Assembly (NCBI GenBank): GCA_028276215.1
Contig: JAPYWT010000193.1
Span: 1 to 5,358, forward strand
DNA length: 5,358 nt
Direction: 5' to 3'
DNA from: Thermoflexus sp.
Lineage (GTDB): Bacteria > Chloroflexota > Anaerolineae > B4-G1 > DUEL01
Shown here: positions 5,308 through 5,358 of the stretch, piece by piece
How positions within the stretch are numbered: the first letter of the stretch is position 1
Layout of the letters: the number at the start of each line of letters is the position of its first letter
Made by a program: the position numbers and the translations under genes
The notes under the pieces: generated by a model
Seen by the model: the letters and a program-made list of their open reading frames with translations, nothing else
Told to the model about the DNA's origin: nothing
The model's database searches: none

Positions 5308-5357
5308 CACAAAGACACGAAGGCACAAAGATTTTTTTAATTTTTATCTCTGTGTCT
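5308..5357. repeat. AT-rich dispersed repeat with 8-bp units and imperfect inverted arms
   Basis: Three consecutive 8-bp units on the + strand: CACAAAGA (5308-5315), CACGAAGG (5316-5323), CACAAAGA (5324-5331). The end of this block, AGGCACAAAGAT (5321-5332), is an imperfect inverted copy (10 of 12) of ATCTCTGTGTCT (5346-5357), around a 13-base loop of T and A. The element probably continues past the window edge. It contrasts sharply in base composition with the GC-rich genes. It lies about 25 bases upstream of the peptidase start, so it overlaps the likely promoter region of the operon; no clear -35/-10 pair can be assigned. Confidence 0.65.
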
Positions 5358-5358
5358 C

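Noticed and set aside
4225..5340. Long open frame on the + strand opposite the peptidase gene
   Set aside because: It is the antisense of a well-supported M20 peptidase. The product is a compositionally biased G/A/R-rich string, as expected from a high-GC shadow frame.

Overview
This is a GC-rich bacterial window with five protein-coding genes. Two lie on the + strand in the left part and three on the - strand in the right part, so the two groups converge near 2083-2179. No rRNA, tRNA, CRISPR array, transposase or phage gene is visible. The high GC content, the 'VAAC' lipobox lipoprotein and the dense GC-rich hairpin repeats between genes remind me of Chloroflexota (Anaerolineae-like) or similar environmental genomes. 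That placement is an inference from style and is not proven by a marker here.

Left part (+ strand): 127-963 encodes the FAD-binding (medium) subunit of a molybdenum hydroxylase of the xanthine/CO dehydrogenase type. 1141-2082 encodes methionyl-tRNA formyltransferase (fmt), with its catalytic Asn, His and Asp all present. The partner molybdenum and iron-sulfur subunits of the hydroxylase are not in the window and may lie upstream.

Right part (- strand, read right to left): an M20-family zinc peptidase of the glutamate carboxypeptidase (CPG2) type (5283-4147), a small secreted lipoprotein (4113-3463) and a major facilitator superfamily permease (3433-2180). They are separated by only 33 and 29 bases and probably form one transcription unit. 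A joint role in handling a small peptide or N-acyl amino acid is possible but unproven.

The most notable content is non-coding. A composite palindromic repeat of 58-71 bp, bounded by GTAGGGGC-like and GCCCCTAC-like ends, occurs three times around fmt: twice upstream in one orientation and once downstream in the other. In two cases the GTAG end of the element supplies the stop codon of the gene before it. Next to the third copy is a perfect 16-bp inverted repeat (2142-2177), itself built from two smaller palindromes, in the convergent junction. A third, unrelated AT-rich repeat of 8-bp units lies at the right edge, upstream of the peptidase operon. Further hairpins sit in the 126 bases before the first gene. 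I saw no clear new enzyme system. The repeat layout around fmt is the best lead.
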